NCBI RefSeq assembly: GCF_000189635.1 | Contig: NW_002476334.1 | Span: 310,001-374,000, forward strand | Length of the DNA: 64,000 nt | Direction: 5' to 3' | Origin: Tetrahymena thermophila SB210 | Lineage: Eukaryota; Ciliophora; Oligohymenophorea; Hymenostomatida; Tetrahymenidae | Shown: positions 37,744 through 50,545 of the stretch, in pieces | How positions within the stretch are numbered: the first letter of the stretch is position 1 | How the letters are laid out: every line of letters starts with the position of its first letter | The notes under the pieces: model-generated | Told to the model about the DNA's origin: nothing | Seen by the model: only the letters and a program-made list of their open reading frames with translations | Databases searched by the model: none | Translations under genes and position numbers: made by a program

Positions 37744-39743
37744 TCAAGATTTAGAGCTAATATCTGTATTATTAACATTCTTTTAATATAATTACTCATT
37801 CTGTTTCATCATATTTTACTTTATTTTTCTTCTTCTAAAGTAATAAATTACAATTACAATTAATATAATTACACCTGCACCAACTCCACCAAGTATATAA
37901 TATTTTGTGTAATCTTAATTTTCAGAATCATTAAGATAGTTATCTTTAGGATCTGCAATAGACAATGCAAAACCTTTTTATAAAATAAATTACACTTAAG
38001 ATCAATAAAAAGAGTAAATCTGTGTAATATCATTATGAAATATTTTTTAATTTCTAGTTTCAATTCTTAAACTCAATTTAAACTTAAAAATACTTTAAAA
38101 AACGGCTTAAGAAAATAACTTTAAACTCAAAATAATTTAATATGCTTTAAAATATATCAAAGAATAAAGGGTTTTAATCAAAAGTAAATTCTAAATCCAT
38201 CTATCTATTTATTTTTTATTTTTGAAATTATTATTATAAAATATTTAATTTATTTTTTTGTTTTAGTTGAATAAAGTAGTATTTAAAATATTATTTTTTA
38301 TTATTTATTAATAAACGCTTTTAATTAAAATATTTTTTTATTATGATAATTTGTTAAAATATTTCTTTACCTATTGCATCTTTATTATCTTTGTAATTAT
38401 ACTTGAAATGGGTTACGTATTTTCTCATAAATACTTCTCCAAGAATGTTATTGTTTGGGCACAAATCAATAAGGATAGCACAATCACCATTAAGTTTAAT
38501 AGTATAGTAGTCTGATTCTATAGAATATTTGTATTTTTTTCCATCTGCACTAATTATAGTAAAGTAAATATTTGGAAGAGGTTAGCCACATTTATATGTG
38601 AAGTATAAATCTTTTCTTTAAAGCCCATTTACATTTTACTTTAAAAATTCATATACATTATTGAATGTCTAAGTCTCAAAACATAAGACTGAAGTGCCTG
38701 AGTCGACTATAGTAGTACTAGAGGACATGTCATAAGATTAACTTCCTAAGATTAAGCTCTAAACGCTTATTTCCCAAAACATTGCTTAAATAGGAGGTAC
38801 TAAATAATAAATGAAATTGGAACCAGGATTAACTTTGTCTTGATTTATGCCTCCAAATGTTATTTCTGAATCATCTTTCTTAAAGCCGAGATATACTGAA
38901 AAACTTTAATCGTTAATTATCTTCCTTTAGAACAGTTCTTTAACAAAAGGACTTCTTGTATCTTATCTTTTATAGCTTACCTAGTAAGTCAATCCAATAA
39001 TTCCATCTGCCTTATTGAAATGATAAAAATATATGTGTTTAAATTAATCAAAATAATAATAAATTAGAAGTTAATTATCAATTTAAAATAAATATTTTCT
39101 CAAATAAATAAATATAATTACATCATAGGATTCTAGATCCTTTACATTAGTAATCAAAAGCAAATTGAAATCGAAAGGAGATGCAGAATTATTATTGCTG
39201 AAGTTTACAATGGTACTAGCTAGATATCCATCTACCTAACCTTTTAAATATCTAATTGTCTCTATAGGGTCTCCTGTATACTTACAGCCATTAGTTTCTA
39301 TACAGTCATATAAATTATTTATGCCCTAATTTTTTAAGATAGATAAACAAAATCAGTTATTAGGCAAATAGCTATTCAATAAACTATAAAATTATCTACT
39401 CATTTTGAGTTTATGATAAAAATTAGTTGAAAATTACACTATCTCTACAAGTATTGCAAGTTTTAGATCCTATCCACATCGTATCTGATCCTGAATCAAA
39501 AAGCATTTTCATCTTTTGTTAATTCTTACCAACATATATAGTACCAAAGTATTTCATCTAAAAGTAGTTTTCAAGTGAAACTACTTTATTGCTCTGACTA
39601 GCTTATACATTAGCATCAGAGCTCAGGAATCTTTCATATTTTTAATGTGGCTTATATTCTCTTATTATGCTAACTTTAATTAGCGCAAAAGAAACATGAC
39701 TACATGTTAAAATGAGCAAAATTAATGAAATAACTTTGTTCAT
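37744..39743 (-). CDS. membrane-anchored pepsin-type aspartyl protease (A1)
   Basis: Exons 39743-39438, 39325-39122, 39010-38371 and 37973-37744 give 459 aa; introns are 112, 111 and 397 bp. MNKVISLILLILTCSHVSFA is a signal peptide. After a prosegment, YFGTIYVG and LFDSGSDTMWIGS carry the first catalytic aspartate (Asp83; DSGS rather than the common DTGS). ADGIIGLTYQ follows, and TTIVDSGTSVLCF holds the second aspartate (about Asp273). NILGEVFMRKYVTHF is the usual C-lobe motif. Cysteine pairs (TCNTC) match the first-lobe disulfide. Past the fold, ILGGVGAGVIILIVIVIYYF is a transmembrane helix with a basic RRRK stop, so this is a type I membrane protease of the secretory, lysosomal or phagosomal route. 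The short cytosolic tail is polar. Enzyme class certain; location inferred. Confidence 0.93.
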
Positions 39744-41088
39744 TTTATGTAATATATAATATTTAGACTATCTATATAATTCAAAATTATTAATTAATAT
39801 TTCTGATTATTTTTTTTGTGACAAGAAATTTTTACTTGCATCGATAAAAAATATAATACTATTAAGATTTCCCATAATCCGATGTTTTGATAGAGTCTAT
39901 ATCACCATTAATTATCAAAATTTATATTTATACTTCTTATAAATTCTGGATATTTATTTTAATACTCAATAGCAAATTATAATAGTAAATACACATTAAT
40001 AAAAAGAATAAATTTAGTCTAATTATAAAAAATTTTATTTTTATTAAAAGAATTAATTCCAAGATATCTCTTTTAGTTAAAGTAAACTAAACTTTTTATA
40101 TCAAGGATATTATTTTAATTTTATGAAAAATTATTTATTTCTCTAGGAATAAAAATAAGTGAGTTTTTTTTGTTATAAATCAAATCAACATTTTTAATGA
40201 TAGGCCATTTATATAAGTGAAAACATATATATATCCTTAATTGAATTGACAAATCAATTAAGTTTTCTTTTATATTGGTTTAATTTATTTGTTTAAGGAA
40301 AATTATTATAATTCCAAAATTACATTGTTTAAATATAATTATATAATTAGAGTAATAAATTTTAAGCATCTTTTAAAAAAAATAAAATATTAAGATTTTA
40401 TTAATTTTATTTTAGGTTTTGAATTTTTTAATTTTAGAAATTAAAAAAATAATTTAAAAAAAACATTTATAATTGATTAATTGCTTTAGTTGTTTAGCAT
40501 CCTTTTTAATATATTTCTATAAAGCCATGCATTCTATAATTATTTATTAAAAGCAATTTATTCATAAATAATATATTTTGCTTTAAGAACGAATGGATGC
40601 TATTCAATTTTTTTAATATCGAGCAATATCTTATATGTAGTTTTTCATACTTTACTAGATAAGACATTTATTAATTTCTTTTTATAATTCATATTTTTTA
40701 TAAATAATTTTAGGATTTTAGAAATTCATTGATGAATTATACTTAATAAAAAAACCTGATTCTAAATTATGATTCATTAATTGCGAAAAAAAAATAAGAT
40801 TTTTTAAAAAATTAATGTTTGGCTGGATAAAGGTTAGCAAATTATAAAGTTTAATTGATGATTTTTCTTATTACGATATGTATTGTACATGTATTATTTT
40901 TTATGATTTGCATTTACTGATATATTTGGTTATTATAAATTCAGAAAGAAATGAAGATGAAATGAAAATAGCATTATTGATTTTTTAATTAACAAAAGCA
41001 TGTATTTATTTAATATTTTGATTAGATAATAAAGTGAAAGAAATACAGCTCTATTACATAAAATAAAAAATATATATTAAATTAAGGT
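39744..41088. other. divergent promoter region, no gene seen
   Basis: A 1.35-kb AT-rich region between the divergent protease and histidine kinase genes. It must carry both promoters. No frame, RNA motif or clear repeat seen. Confidence 0.6.
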
Positions 41089-44000
41089 ATGATTGATCAT
41101 TTAAGTAGTTTGAAATTTGATTAGCTTTTCAAGTACAGGATTACATACTAGATCATTATTGCTATTTAAGAAATACTTCTCTTATCTTATTTTTTTATTA
41201 GTAGTTCTACACTATAGCAGAAATTAGCAGGCCTATTTATTTTACTTTCTTTGTTTTTAAGAATTATTTTAACTGGATTCATCATAAAAGAATAATGCTA
41301 TAAAAACTAAAGAAAATATAGTGGTTCTAACGATGAACAGCTGAACAGTAAAAGCTTTTCAATAGAAAAGATAACAAATAATTTGGAAAACTGGAAGTTA
41401 GGAAATAAAATAAATGAGCAGCCTTAAAAGATAAGGAAAGAATGGCTTAAAGTTATTAAATAGCTATTTGTACTGGTACCACAAATTATAGCAAAGATAA
41501 ACTTATTAAATGCTGTAATTTAAGCACAGAACAGTAGTCTGATTCTTTTTTTGAATTATTACTTTGATGAAAAAACATTTTTGCTAATAGGAGCAAGGTA
41601 ATTTTTAAATATAAACCTGCTCATCAGCAATTTGTTAATTAAATTCTTTCCTTTTGGTATTATTTTAGGAACCTATTTGAAAGATAATTCCATATTTAAC
41701 TAGACTTTAAGCCAATCTATCCACTCAAGCGATATGATATGGATAGGCATTGTTATATGTACATATTTTATTGGTGACTAGTTTTATTATATCGCAAATT
41801 AAAAAATGTAAGCAAATAATTAATTAGTAAAGCAATATTTGTTAGATGACAAGTAGAATATTGTGAAAGTTGCTGATTCGTTTATTGTTAGCTTTTATAG
41901 TAAGCACTGGAATTAAAGTGATTTGGGACCATGTGTCTTTAATAATAACAATAACATCAATAACAACAATAACAACAACAATAATAATAATAACAACAAT
42001 AATAATAAATTAAGCATGAATGGCACTAATTCACAAATTTTAGGAATAAACAACAATAGTAATGTCAATATTTTAAAATAAACAAGCCCACAAAAAAAGC
42101 CTTTAATTTTGAAGAGAAATATTTCTCACTCTAAATCAGGCATTTTAGAAAACTGCGATCAGTAATAAGCAAAATCGTACGAGTCTTCTGTTGACGAAGT
42201 TTAAAATTCATTGTTTTTATCAGATGTTATGGATTTAATTCCATATGGTATTGCTATTCTTAATTCATAGCACAGTGTAATTTATAATAATAGTAAAATC
42301 TTAGAATTGCTGGAATGTGATAAATAAAACGTAATAAAAATTATAACAGGGTTATCTACTTCTAACACTTAAGCAAGTTAGCCTTATAATAGTATGCCTA
42401 AATCTTAAAGGCCCAGTACATCTCAATTTGCAAATAAAAAATATGAATCTAGTATAGATAATGTATTAACACAAGCCTATGGAAATGATGATTAAGCATA
42501 GGCTATGAGTAAAAATTCATTTCTATGTAATGATAATTACATGGCTACCTCAGCTAATATGTAATAACACCCTACAAGCAGCATGAGAGGGACAGGAACA
42601 AATGGAAATTAAGCTTTTAATAATAGTTATGTCAATGTTAACGTTAATATGAATAATAGTTAAGTAGGAAATCCTAATGTTAGTAAACAGCAATCTAATT
42701 TAAATGATTCTCAACAAGAAGGAAGTTAATATTCAGGTGATAAAAATTAGTATGATGAAATTATAGAAAATAATTTTGAAAAAAAAAATATGAATAACCA
42801 TCAAGATGACTCAAATAAAAAAGAATAAAATCAATAACAGAATAAGTCTCAGTAAGATAGTTAAAATAAATAATCACCTTTAAGCTCTCCATTATGTAAA
42901 ATTTATTAAGTATATCGAGTTAGCACATAACCTCTATTCAATTTATCAACATTTTCTCTATAAATATTTTAAACTACCCTATAATTTTATTAATTCAATC
43001 ATATAATTACTTAAGAAGTTGATTGATTCCTTTCATTTTAAATTTTAAAATATTTTGAGAAAGAATTTTAAGAAAAAAAATCAATATAAATTTCTTTAAT
43101 TAATCATTTATTTAAAGTTAAACTACTCATTTTAAAAAACAATAAATGTTTTTCTAGTTAGAACTTATTAATTTTTAATAGTTTTTTGTATTAACAATAT
43201 AAATCAAATTCATTAACCTATTTATTATTTTTGATTTTTATCAAGATATTTTATTTTTTTGTCTATCTAAATTAATATTAAGAGGTTTGAAAGCTTAAAT
43301 ATCAAATATTTCAAATCATAAGCTAAGAAATTTATTTAAAAAAAAAGAATCTCATAAAAGCTAAGAAGGCTAGGATCATAGATATAAGTAAAGCACAGGA
43401 AAATTCGGAGGAAGTATTAATGATGTACCTCTTGAGTAGTGGAATTCAAATATGAGGCTTTCAAACAAAGAACAAATAAGTAAATTAACTTAAAAAATTA
43501 ATAACTTTATAAAATTTTTTTACATAAAATAGAATTCAACAAGCAATAAACTTTAGAATCAAAAAATAAAATGATAAATTCATTAACATTCAAAGCTAAC
43601 ACTTATTTTAAGAATGGTAATGGAACCAATAAAAATGTAAACAGTAATTTGGTAAACAAGTACTGCAATTCTGAAAATAATACAGGCTCTCAAGATGAGT
43701 AGGCTTCTCCATTCATATAATCTGAAAAGAATCATATCTAAGATATTAGGAATTTAAATTAAGAATCAAATATTGAATTGAAATTAGCTCATTATTAGGA
43801 ATAAAATGGATTTTTGTAAGAAAAAAATAACCAAGATGAAGAAAACAAGTTTACTGATAAATCTTACATGTAAATTAATCTCAACAAAACATAAGAAGCC
43901 ATGGTTAGTGATATTTCTAGGATAGATGAAAAACACATTTAAAACAATGAATCAATTTCTTGCTTGAAATCAAACTCTGTTACAAATTAAAATCTCGATG

Positions 44001-46972
44001 AGACAAGCAATATTTAGGCTAATTTAGATATCTCTAAGAGTGCATAAGATAAATACTTAGAAGAAAATCATATTCCCCAATCAGAAAATTAATTTATAAG
44101 TTTCACCTTACAAGAAATGAATCAAATTCATTAAACTGGTGGAAAAATTGATAAAGATAAGACTAAGAAGGATAAGGGAAGTAAGATAAAGAGTAAATTT
44201 TCAAAAAAGGTTCCTTCTGCCAATTACATATAGAATTCAGAAGTGAACAAAACAAATTGTAATTAAAAGCACAATGAAGATTCAATTAAAATTCACTAAA
44301 CTGAAAATATAATCTAATCTTAACCTGATGAAAATCACCATAACCACATTCAAAAGAAATAAATTAAAAAGTAAATCAGTATTTTTACACCTCAGCTGAA
44401 GCAAAGGAATATAAAAGTAGGCTAACTAATTTCAAGTATGTTCGATAATTAGATAGATGATACTCGAACATACGGTGGAGTTAAGAAATCAAATTCTAGG
44501 AATATTTTGATTACCTAGTTGAGCGAATAAATAGAATCTAACTATTCTAGAAATCACTCTCTCCTTGGCTAAATTAATAGTTCAAAGAATATAGGTTTTT
44601 ATCAATATAAGAATAATGAAGCAAGCATGCAAGTTGTTTATAAAGGAAAGCAACTAATAGTGAGACTAATACCATGTGAATTTCAATATGATTTTGAAGA
44701 TAATGATAGTCCTCCAACCGTTGATCAAAGGTAAAATTTAAAAATATTATTTTTAAGTAGATTTTTTTCTAGAAAATTTTTATTTTTTATCATTAAAACT
44801 TATTTTTTATATAAATATAGCCTTGTGTTAATACAAGTTGAGCCATTTTGGGAGGAGTTATTTTAAGAAAAAATTGAAGATTTCAGTAAAAGAAAAATGT
44901 AATTGTTTGGTAGTTTGTGTCATGAGCTCAGAACTCCACTAAATTGCTCAATTTCATTTTTGGATTTGTATAAATAACTAAAGGATGGGAGCGAAGACGA
45001 AGCAGATGTAAATGAATTTATTGAACCATCACTTAGATCGAATCAACTCATGTTAAATATGGTGAATGACATTCTAGATTTTGTTCAAATGACTGAAAAT
45101 AAATTTAAATTTAATCCGATTTCTTTTAACTTGATAGAGTTACTGGAAGAATGTCTCTTGCTGATAAAAGTGCATGCAGATATAAAAAATATTAATTTAT
45201 AACTAAAAAAAAATGATTTAGTGCCTAAAACTATTGTCTCAGATCCTAATAGAATTCGTTAAATTATTTTAAATTTTCTTTCTAATTCATTAAAATTTAC
45301 AAAAAATTTTGGGACTATTTCGCTAGAAGCTCAAGGATTAGAATAAGCAAACCCATAATCACAGTAAATCAAATAATCTTCAATAGTAAAGGTCACAGTC
45401 TCGGATACAGGAATAGGAATTTCAAAAAGTAATATTAAAAAGATATTTGAAATTTTTAACAAAACTGATCACAAAGACACTTCAATAAATCCTAATGGAT
45501 GTGGTATCGGTTTACCACTTTCCAATTCCCTAGCCAAACTGGTAGGACCTCTTCAACCAATAATAATTAAAGAAAATAACGGAAACTAAATTTAAGTTTA
45601 AAGTGGCATTTAAGTGGATTCTGTAGAAGGAAAAGGCAGCTCATTTTCATTTCTCATTCAAGATTTAAACTCAAAAATACATTAGGAAAAAGATTTTCGT
45701 GAAAGTTGTGATATCATAGAATTTGGAGAAAATGACCAAATACAAAGTCAGCTAGACTCCAACAACATGAGAATACTTTCTCAGATTAATAATCACATCC
45801 CTCATCTTTATATTAAGCAAGACATTGCTGGTGGAATGAAAATGTTTCATTTTCAACAAAATATAAATACTCCTGCTTAGTATCTATCTGATAATATATC
45901 AGAATCAAAGATTAAAAGCTATCAAAGCTCTTTAATAAAGAGTTCTAACAAAACTATTGATATAAATTCAAGTGGCCCTTTAGAAAAGATTCCAAGCAAT
46001 ATATTGTTAAATAAATAGAGAAGAATAACAGATGGTTTTAAAAAAACAACAACAGAATTTGAAATCAATTTATCAAAACCAGTTATATAAACTGTACCTA
46101 AAACACAAGCGCAGGTATTTAATTTTCCTCAATCTACTAATTTTGTGTCATCTTATGAAAATATAAATCTTAATTCTTCCAATAAATAATAACCTCTATA
46201 AGTTCCTAGCAAAATAAACTCACCCAAGAACAATTACTCTTTATATGAAAAAAGAACTGATTCAAAAAGTATTAATATTAGCAACATGAACAATATAAGT
46301 TCTATAGCTTAGCTTAGAAATATGAACAGTGCAACAATCCAATCGTCAGCTACTTAAGACATGGATATCTAATCATTAAAGGGTAATATTAACTAACAAA
46401 TTACTACTCAAAGTTAAATAGCATTATTCCCCACCTAAATTCCTTCTTAAACGATGCTAAAATAAAATTCTGGGAATATTTAGCCCTAAGCATCAATATA
46501 AAAAGCTTTGCTTGATAAAACAAATAATTTCTCGATTAACTCAAAAGGTGAAGAAACAAAAATTTTAATAGCTGATGACTCTGGATTTAACATTATGGTT
46601 TTAAAAAAGATAATTCAATTATTTCATATCTAAAATATTCATATATGCCATGATGGATAAGAAGCTGTTACTAAAGTTAGAGACATTTTAAATAATCCTA
46701 AAGAGAGATTATATGATATGATATTTATGGATCTGGATATGCCTATCATGAATGGGTATGAAGCATGTAAACAAATAAAGCAATTAATTTAAAATTATGA
46801 AGTATCTGATTAGCTTTATATAATTGCTTGCAGTGCATACGGAGTACAAGTAAAAGAAGAACATGCCTTCCACATCAGTCAGCTTGATGATGCTATAGCC
46901 AAGCCAGTCAAAAAAGACTAAATTTAATATGTCTTATAAACATTTATAAGAGATAAAATAAGAAATAGATGA
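41089..46972 (+). CDS. multi-TM hybrid histidine kinase with C-terminal receiver
   Basis: Exons 41089-42909, 43323-43479, 43533-44730 and 44821-46972 give 1775 aa. Several hydrophobic helices fill residues 25-250 (for example LAGLFILLSLFLRIILTG, MIWIGIVICTYFIGD). A poly-Asn run follows, then a PAS-like segment (about 383-420, IPYGIAILNSQHSVIYNN) and long N/S/Q-rich linkers. The kinase core has the H-box LCHELRTPLN (His about 1093), N-box QIILNFLSNSLKF, G1 VSDTGIGIS and G2 GCGIGLPLSNSLAK. After a second linker comes a receiver: ILIADDSGFN, FMDLDMPIMNG (Asp about 1696), an Ala/Ser position CSAYG and the lysine AKPVK. The protein therefore autophosphorylates and passes phosphate to its own receiver, presumably towards an HPt protein. 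The signal is unknown. Intron 1 (413 bp) has the least certain acceptor. Confidence 0.93.
41945..42010 (+). repeat. AAC/AAT triplet run encoding poly-Asn
   Basis: AAC and AAT codons alternate irregularly and encode an almost pure Asn run in the histidine kinase linker. Mixed codon use points to an old run, not a fresh slippage event. Confidence 0.85.
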
Positions 46973-47750
46973 AATTTAATAAACTCAGCAAAATAAATTT
47001 CAAGCAATCTTTTTGAAAAAAATAAAATGAAAATTTAGATCAAGTATTTAATTTTAATAAAAACCAAAAATTAATTTAAAATTAAATTATTAATTAAATA
47101 AGCATTAAAAAAAATATACATTTTGCAATCATTTTTGTTCAAAAGGTAAAATTTTTTAGAATTTAACCTGAACTCTTTTAAGTAAATTTACAAATATAAA
47201 TTGATAGATAGATATATAAATAAATAAATTAAATATAGATAGTTAAAATATTTAAGTTTTACACTAATATTAAAAATTGTATCTTACTCATAAATAAATT
47301 ATTCTTTAATTGAAAATAATTTTATTCATTTTTTCATCTTTAATAAACATTTTTTTGTTATTTTTTTTAATTATTTTCTCTTTATTAATTGATTTTACTC
47401 ATTTAAAAGATTCTTATTTTTTTTTAAGAGGGAAAACTTGAAGAATCTCCTACACTACTACCTTTCAATTATGTTTTTACATATAATCTTCTATAATCTC
47501 TTTTTGTTTAAAATGTAAAATTTTTTAACCTGAACTCTTTTAAGTAAATTTACAAATATAAATTGATAGATAGATATATAAATAAATAAATTAAATATAA
47601 ATAGTTAAAATATTTAAGTTTTACACTAATATTAAAAATTGTATCTCACTCATAAATAAATTATTCTTAAGTGAAAATAATTTTTTTATTCTTTAATACA
47701 TTTTTTTGTTAATTTTTTAAAATTATTTTCTCTTTATTAATTGATTTTAC
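46973..47750. other. intergenic holding a duplicated copy of the next gene's 3' end
   Basis: This lies between convergent genes. Most of it is the first copy of a roughly 350-bp direct duplication whose second copy covers the 3' end of the zinc-finger/coiled-coil gene. Confidence 0.7.
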
Positions 47751-47853
47751 TCATTTAAAAGATTCTTATTTTTTTTAAGAGGGAGACCTTGAAGAATCTC
47801 CTACACTATTACCTTTTAATTATGTTTTTTACATATAATCTTCTATTTCTTAT
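47146..47853. repeat. tandem direct duplication, 362-bp period
   Basis: Copy 1 is at about 47146-47492 and copy 2 at about 47511-47853. Both run from a TAACCTGAACTCTTTT block (ACCTGAAC at 47166 and 47528), through a GATAGATAGATATATAAATA block, to ACATATAATCTTCTAT. Copy 2 includes the last roughly 25 codons and TGA of the zinc-finger/coiled-coil gene. Copy 1 carries a diverged, no longer in-frame version of the same codons. The copies differ at scattered positions and small indels. Confidence 0.9.
47402..47491 (-). pseudogene. duplicated 3'-exon fragment of the zinc-finger/coiled-coil gene
   Basis: On the minus strand, copy 1 of the duplication repeats the gene's terminal EDYMQK codons, but a run of A is one base shorter, which shifts the frame to an early end. 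The downstream GDSS codons and the TGA remain recognisable as DNA. No upstream exons accompany it, so it is a fragment and not a gene. Start and end are written in minus-strand order. Confidence 0.6.
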
Positions 47854-50052
47854 TGCTTAGCTTATTCAATAAGATCCTTCTGCTATTATTTTAACTCCTA
47901 TTGTAGAATTTTTGTAAATTTTTATATTTAAATTAATGATTTACTTGCATTTGTTAGTTTTTCTACTTTATCAATGAATTGTATTTCAAAAGAATTGCTT
48001 CACATTCACCACACTGAGAATTAAAATATAAAAATCAAGATTCTTCAAAATAATAATCAAATTACTTGCTATTTAGAATAATTCATAAAAATTTAATTTT
48101 TATTTAATTTAAAAAAATTTACCAAATACTCATGAGACTTTAGATAATAATTAAAAAATATTAGATATTCTATAATCATAAAATACTTACAAATAACTAT
48201 TTATTTTTAGTGCCAAAAATTTAAAATAAAATCTTCAGTATTAATCAAAGTTACTCTCCACTTATAATTAAAAAAATAGATTACAAAAATAATTATTATT
48301 AATTTTTTAAACCCAATAAACTATTTTTATTTTCAATGATTTTTTTTTTTTAAATTAAGGAATATAATAAGAAAACTAAAAAGAAATATCTACCCACTAT
48401 TTGATTGTTCATAATAATAAATGTATATTAATCTGAATCATTTATGAATATCAAAATAAACTTACTCCCTATTTTTAAAATATTTTTTGTTAAAAAAAAA
48501 TACTTCCTTTTTAAAAAAATCTTACTCCCTATTTTAAGTTTCATATAAAAGATTATTGAGAGTATTATTTTGAATAAATTTATTTACCCTCTATTTTAAA
48601 AATAAAATTTTATTAATTCAATATAAAATATAATTTATTTTTGTGTATACATGACCATGCTAAAATGCTTCGTAAGCAGCTTAGTCTTTGAGATCCTATT
48701 TATAAAGTCAATAAAGATTAAATCTAAATATTTATTATACTAAAACTTACTTGTATTTCTATTCTTAAAATATCTAAATTGCTTTTTATTGCTTTAAGGT
48801 TCTTTTAAAAATAAATTCAAAATAACATATAACTAAATTATATTTACGTTTTCTCTTAATTCATCTCTTTCTCTCTTTAGCTAGCTTATATCCGATATCC
48901 TTTTCTATATGATATCTTAATAATTATCATAAACTTTATTAAATTATTTTTATTATTCTATCTTACTATTTTTTTTCACTCTGTTCTTTACTAAACTTTT
49001 TGCTTACCTTATCTACTTAAATTGGTTTGTGGCCTCCAAATAATCACTTTCACCTCCTGAAAGTGATGACTAAGGCTTAGAATAATTTCTTCTATTTTCT
49101 TTTGATTAAGTTGGAGGTCTTGATCCAATTTAAACGCTTGTATTGCTTTCACTTTTATCTAAATAACCTTATTTTAAATTATCTACAATACTAAAAAGTC
49201 TACATTCATTAATATGTTCCTCAAATTTTTCTACTTTTATAAAAATTTCACAAAAAGGACAGCACTTCTTATCCGTGTTTGCCTTGTACACTATTTTCCC
49301 CTCTTATAAATCTACCTAATTTTCTTAATGATAGCTTGCACTACTCCGCCTTTTATCTATACTTTAAATCAATTTTTATTTTTTGAGCTCAAGAAGATCC
49401 AAAGGTTTTTCTAATTTATTAAAGGAATTATTCTAAAAGATATCTTTAAGGCTTTCCCTGACATTTTATGGGGTGTAATTGGAGTACCTATCACAAAAAT
49501 AATTAATTGCCTTATTTATTTAGTAGGAATGCAAATTTACCCTCTAAAACCTTTGCAGTCCTTATCATAGTGTTTAAAGAATAATTCTCTAGGCATTGTT
49601 TCTTTGCATTAGTTGCAAACAATCATTTAAGTTCTTGGAGTTTATTTCAACTAATCATTTGCTTAGTAGCTTCTTGTTGAACCACCGCTTACTGGTAAAT
49701 TTTATAATTGATCTAAAATACTAATTGGTCTGGGCTTTCTCTTTGAAAGTTATGACAAAAGGTTTTCTTTATTTACATTTTGCTCCTCTTTTTAATTTTA
49801 TGGAGTATGTCTATCTATTGAACTATATCGAGTATTTCTTTTTAGGCTTTCATTATTTCTCTAATTGTCATATGAGCTATTCAATTTAGATTTTTAGTTA
49901 TCAGAACTAAGATCAATATGAAATGATGATTTGTTATTTTTTACAGGCTTTGCATATAAATTGAACTTTTTCATACTTTTATTTGCAAAATTATTGGATG
50001 CAGTTTTGATAAAGACTTTTTCATCTAACTATGAGACTAATCCTTTATTCAT
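47751..50052 (-). CDS. zinc-finger / coiled-coil hypothetical protein
   Basis: Seven exons (50052-49541, 49487-49008, 48965-48848, 48801-48751, 48695-48651, 48013-47945, 47897-47751) give about 473 aa, in register. Start ATG is at 50052-50050. Residues 1-150 are basic, Ser/Asn/Gln-rich and presumably disordered. Then MIVCNQCKETMPRELFFKHY followed by DKDC, and CCPFCEIFIKVEKFEEHINE followed by C, form two C2HC-type zinc knuckles about 130 residues apart. The C-terminal third (RISDISQLKRERDELREN, ELKQQQKDLIEQAKQQEIED) is coiled coil, ending in SPSQKKQESFK. C2HC pairs with coiled coils occur in centrosomal and ciliary proteins, but I cannot name the family. The intron at 48650-48014 is long (637 bp) and may hide micro-exons. 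The last exon overlaps a tandem duplication. Confidence 0.72.
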
Positions 50053-50545
50053 AAATACTTTTGAATGGTTACTTATTTGATAAAATTAATGAAAATTGTA
50101 AAAATATAAAAAATAATCAATTAGATATGCTTTATATAAAGTAATTTACTAATTGCTATTAAAGTTTTCTTATGATTCTAATTATAAATCATCTTAATTT
50201 ACCATTAAAACTTAACGAATATAATAATTACCATTCATATTCACTTCAAACAAAGTTAGTTTTTTAAAAAACTTTTAAAACGTTTTAAATTATTTATTTG
50301 AAAAATTTACAATAAACCTAAATAAATATTTTTTAAATTCGATAAAATTTCATATTTTTTTTTTAATTTTAAAATTTTGCTTAAGTTTTAAAAAGATTGA
50401 TTTTAATTTTAGATAAAAATTAGTTAAAAAATTAATTTTTGTTGAACGCAATATATAAATATAGAAATAAATTAGTATAATAGTAAATTTAATTATGAGA
50501 TAAGTATTATGGTATTTTAAATTGAAAGAGGATTTTGCTTATTTT
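50053..50545. other. intergenic, no gene seen
   Basis: A 0.5-kb AT-rich spacer between two minus-strand genes. Nothing recognised. Confidence 0.6.
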
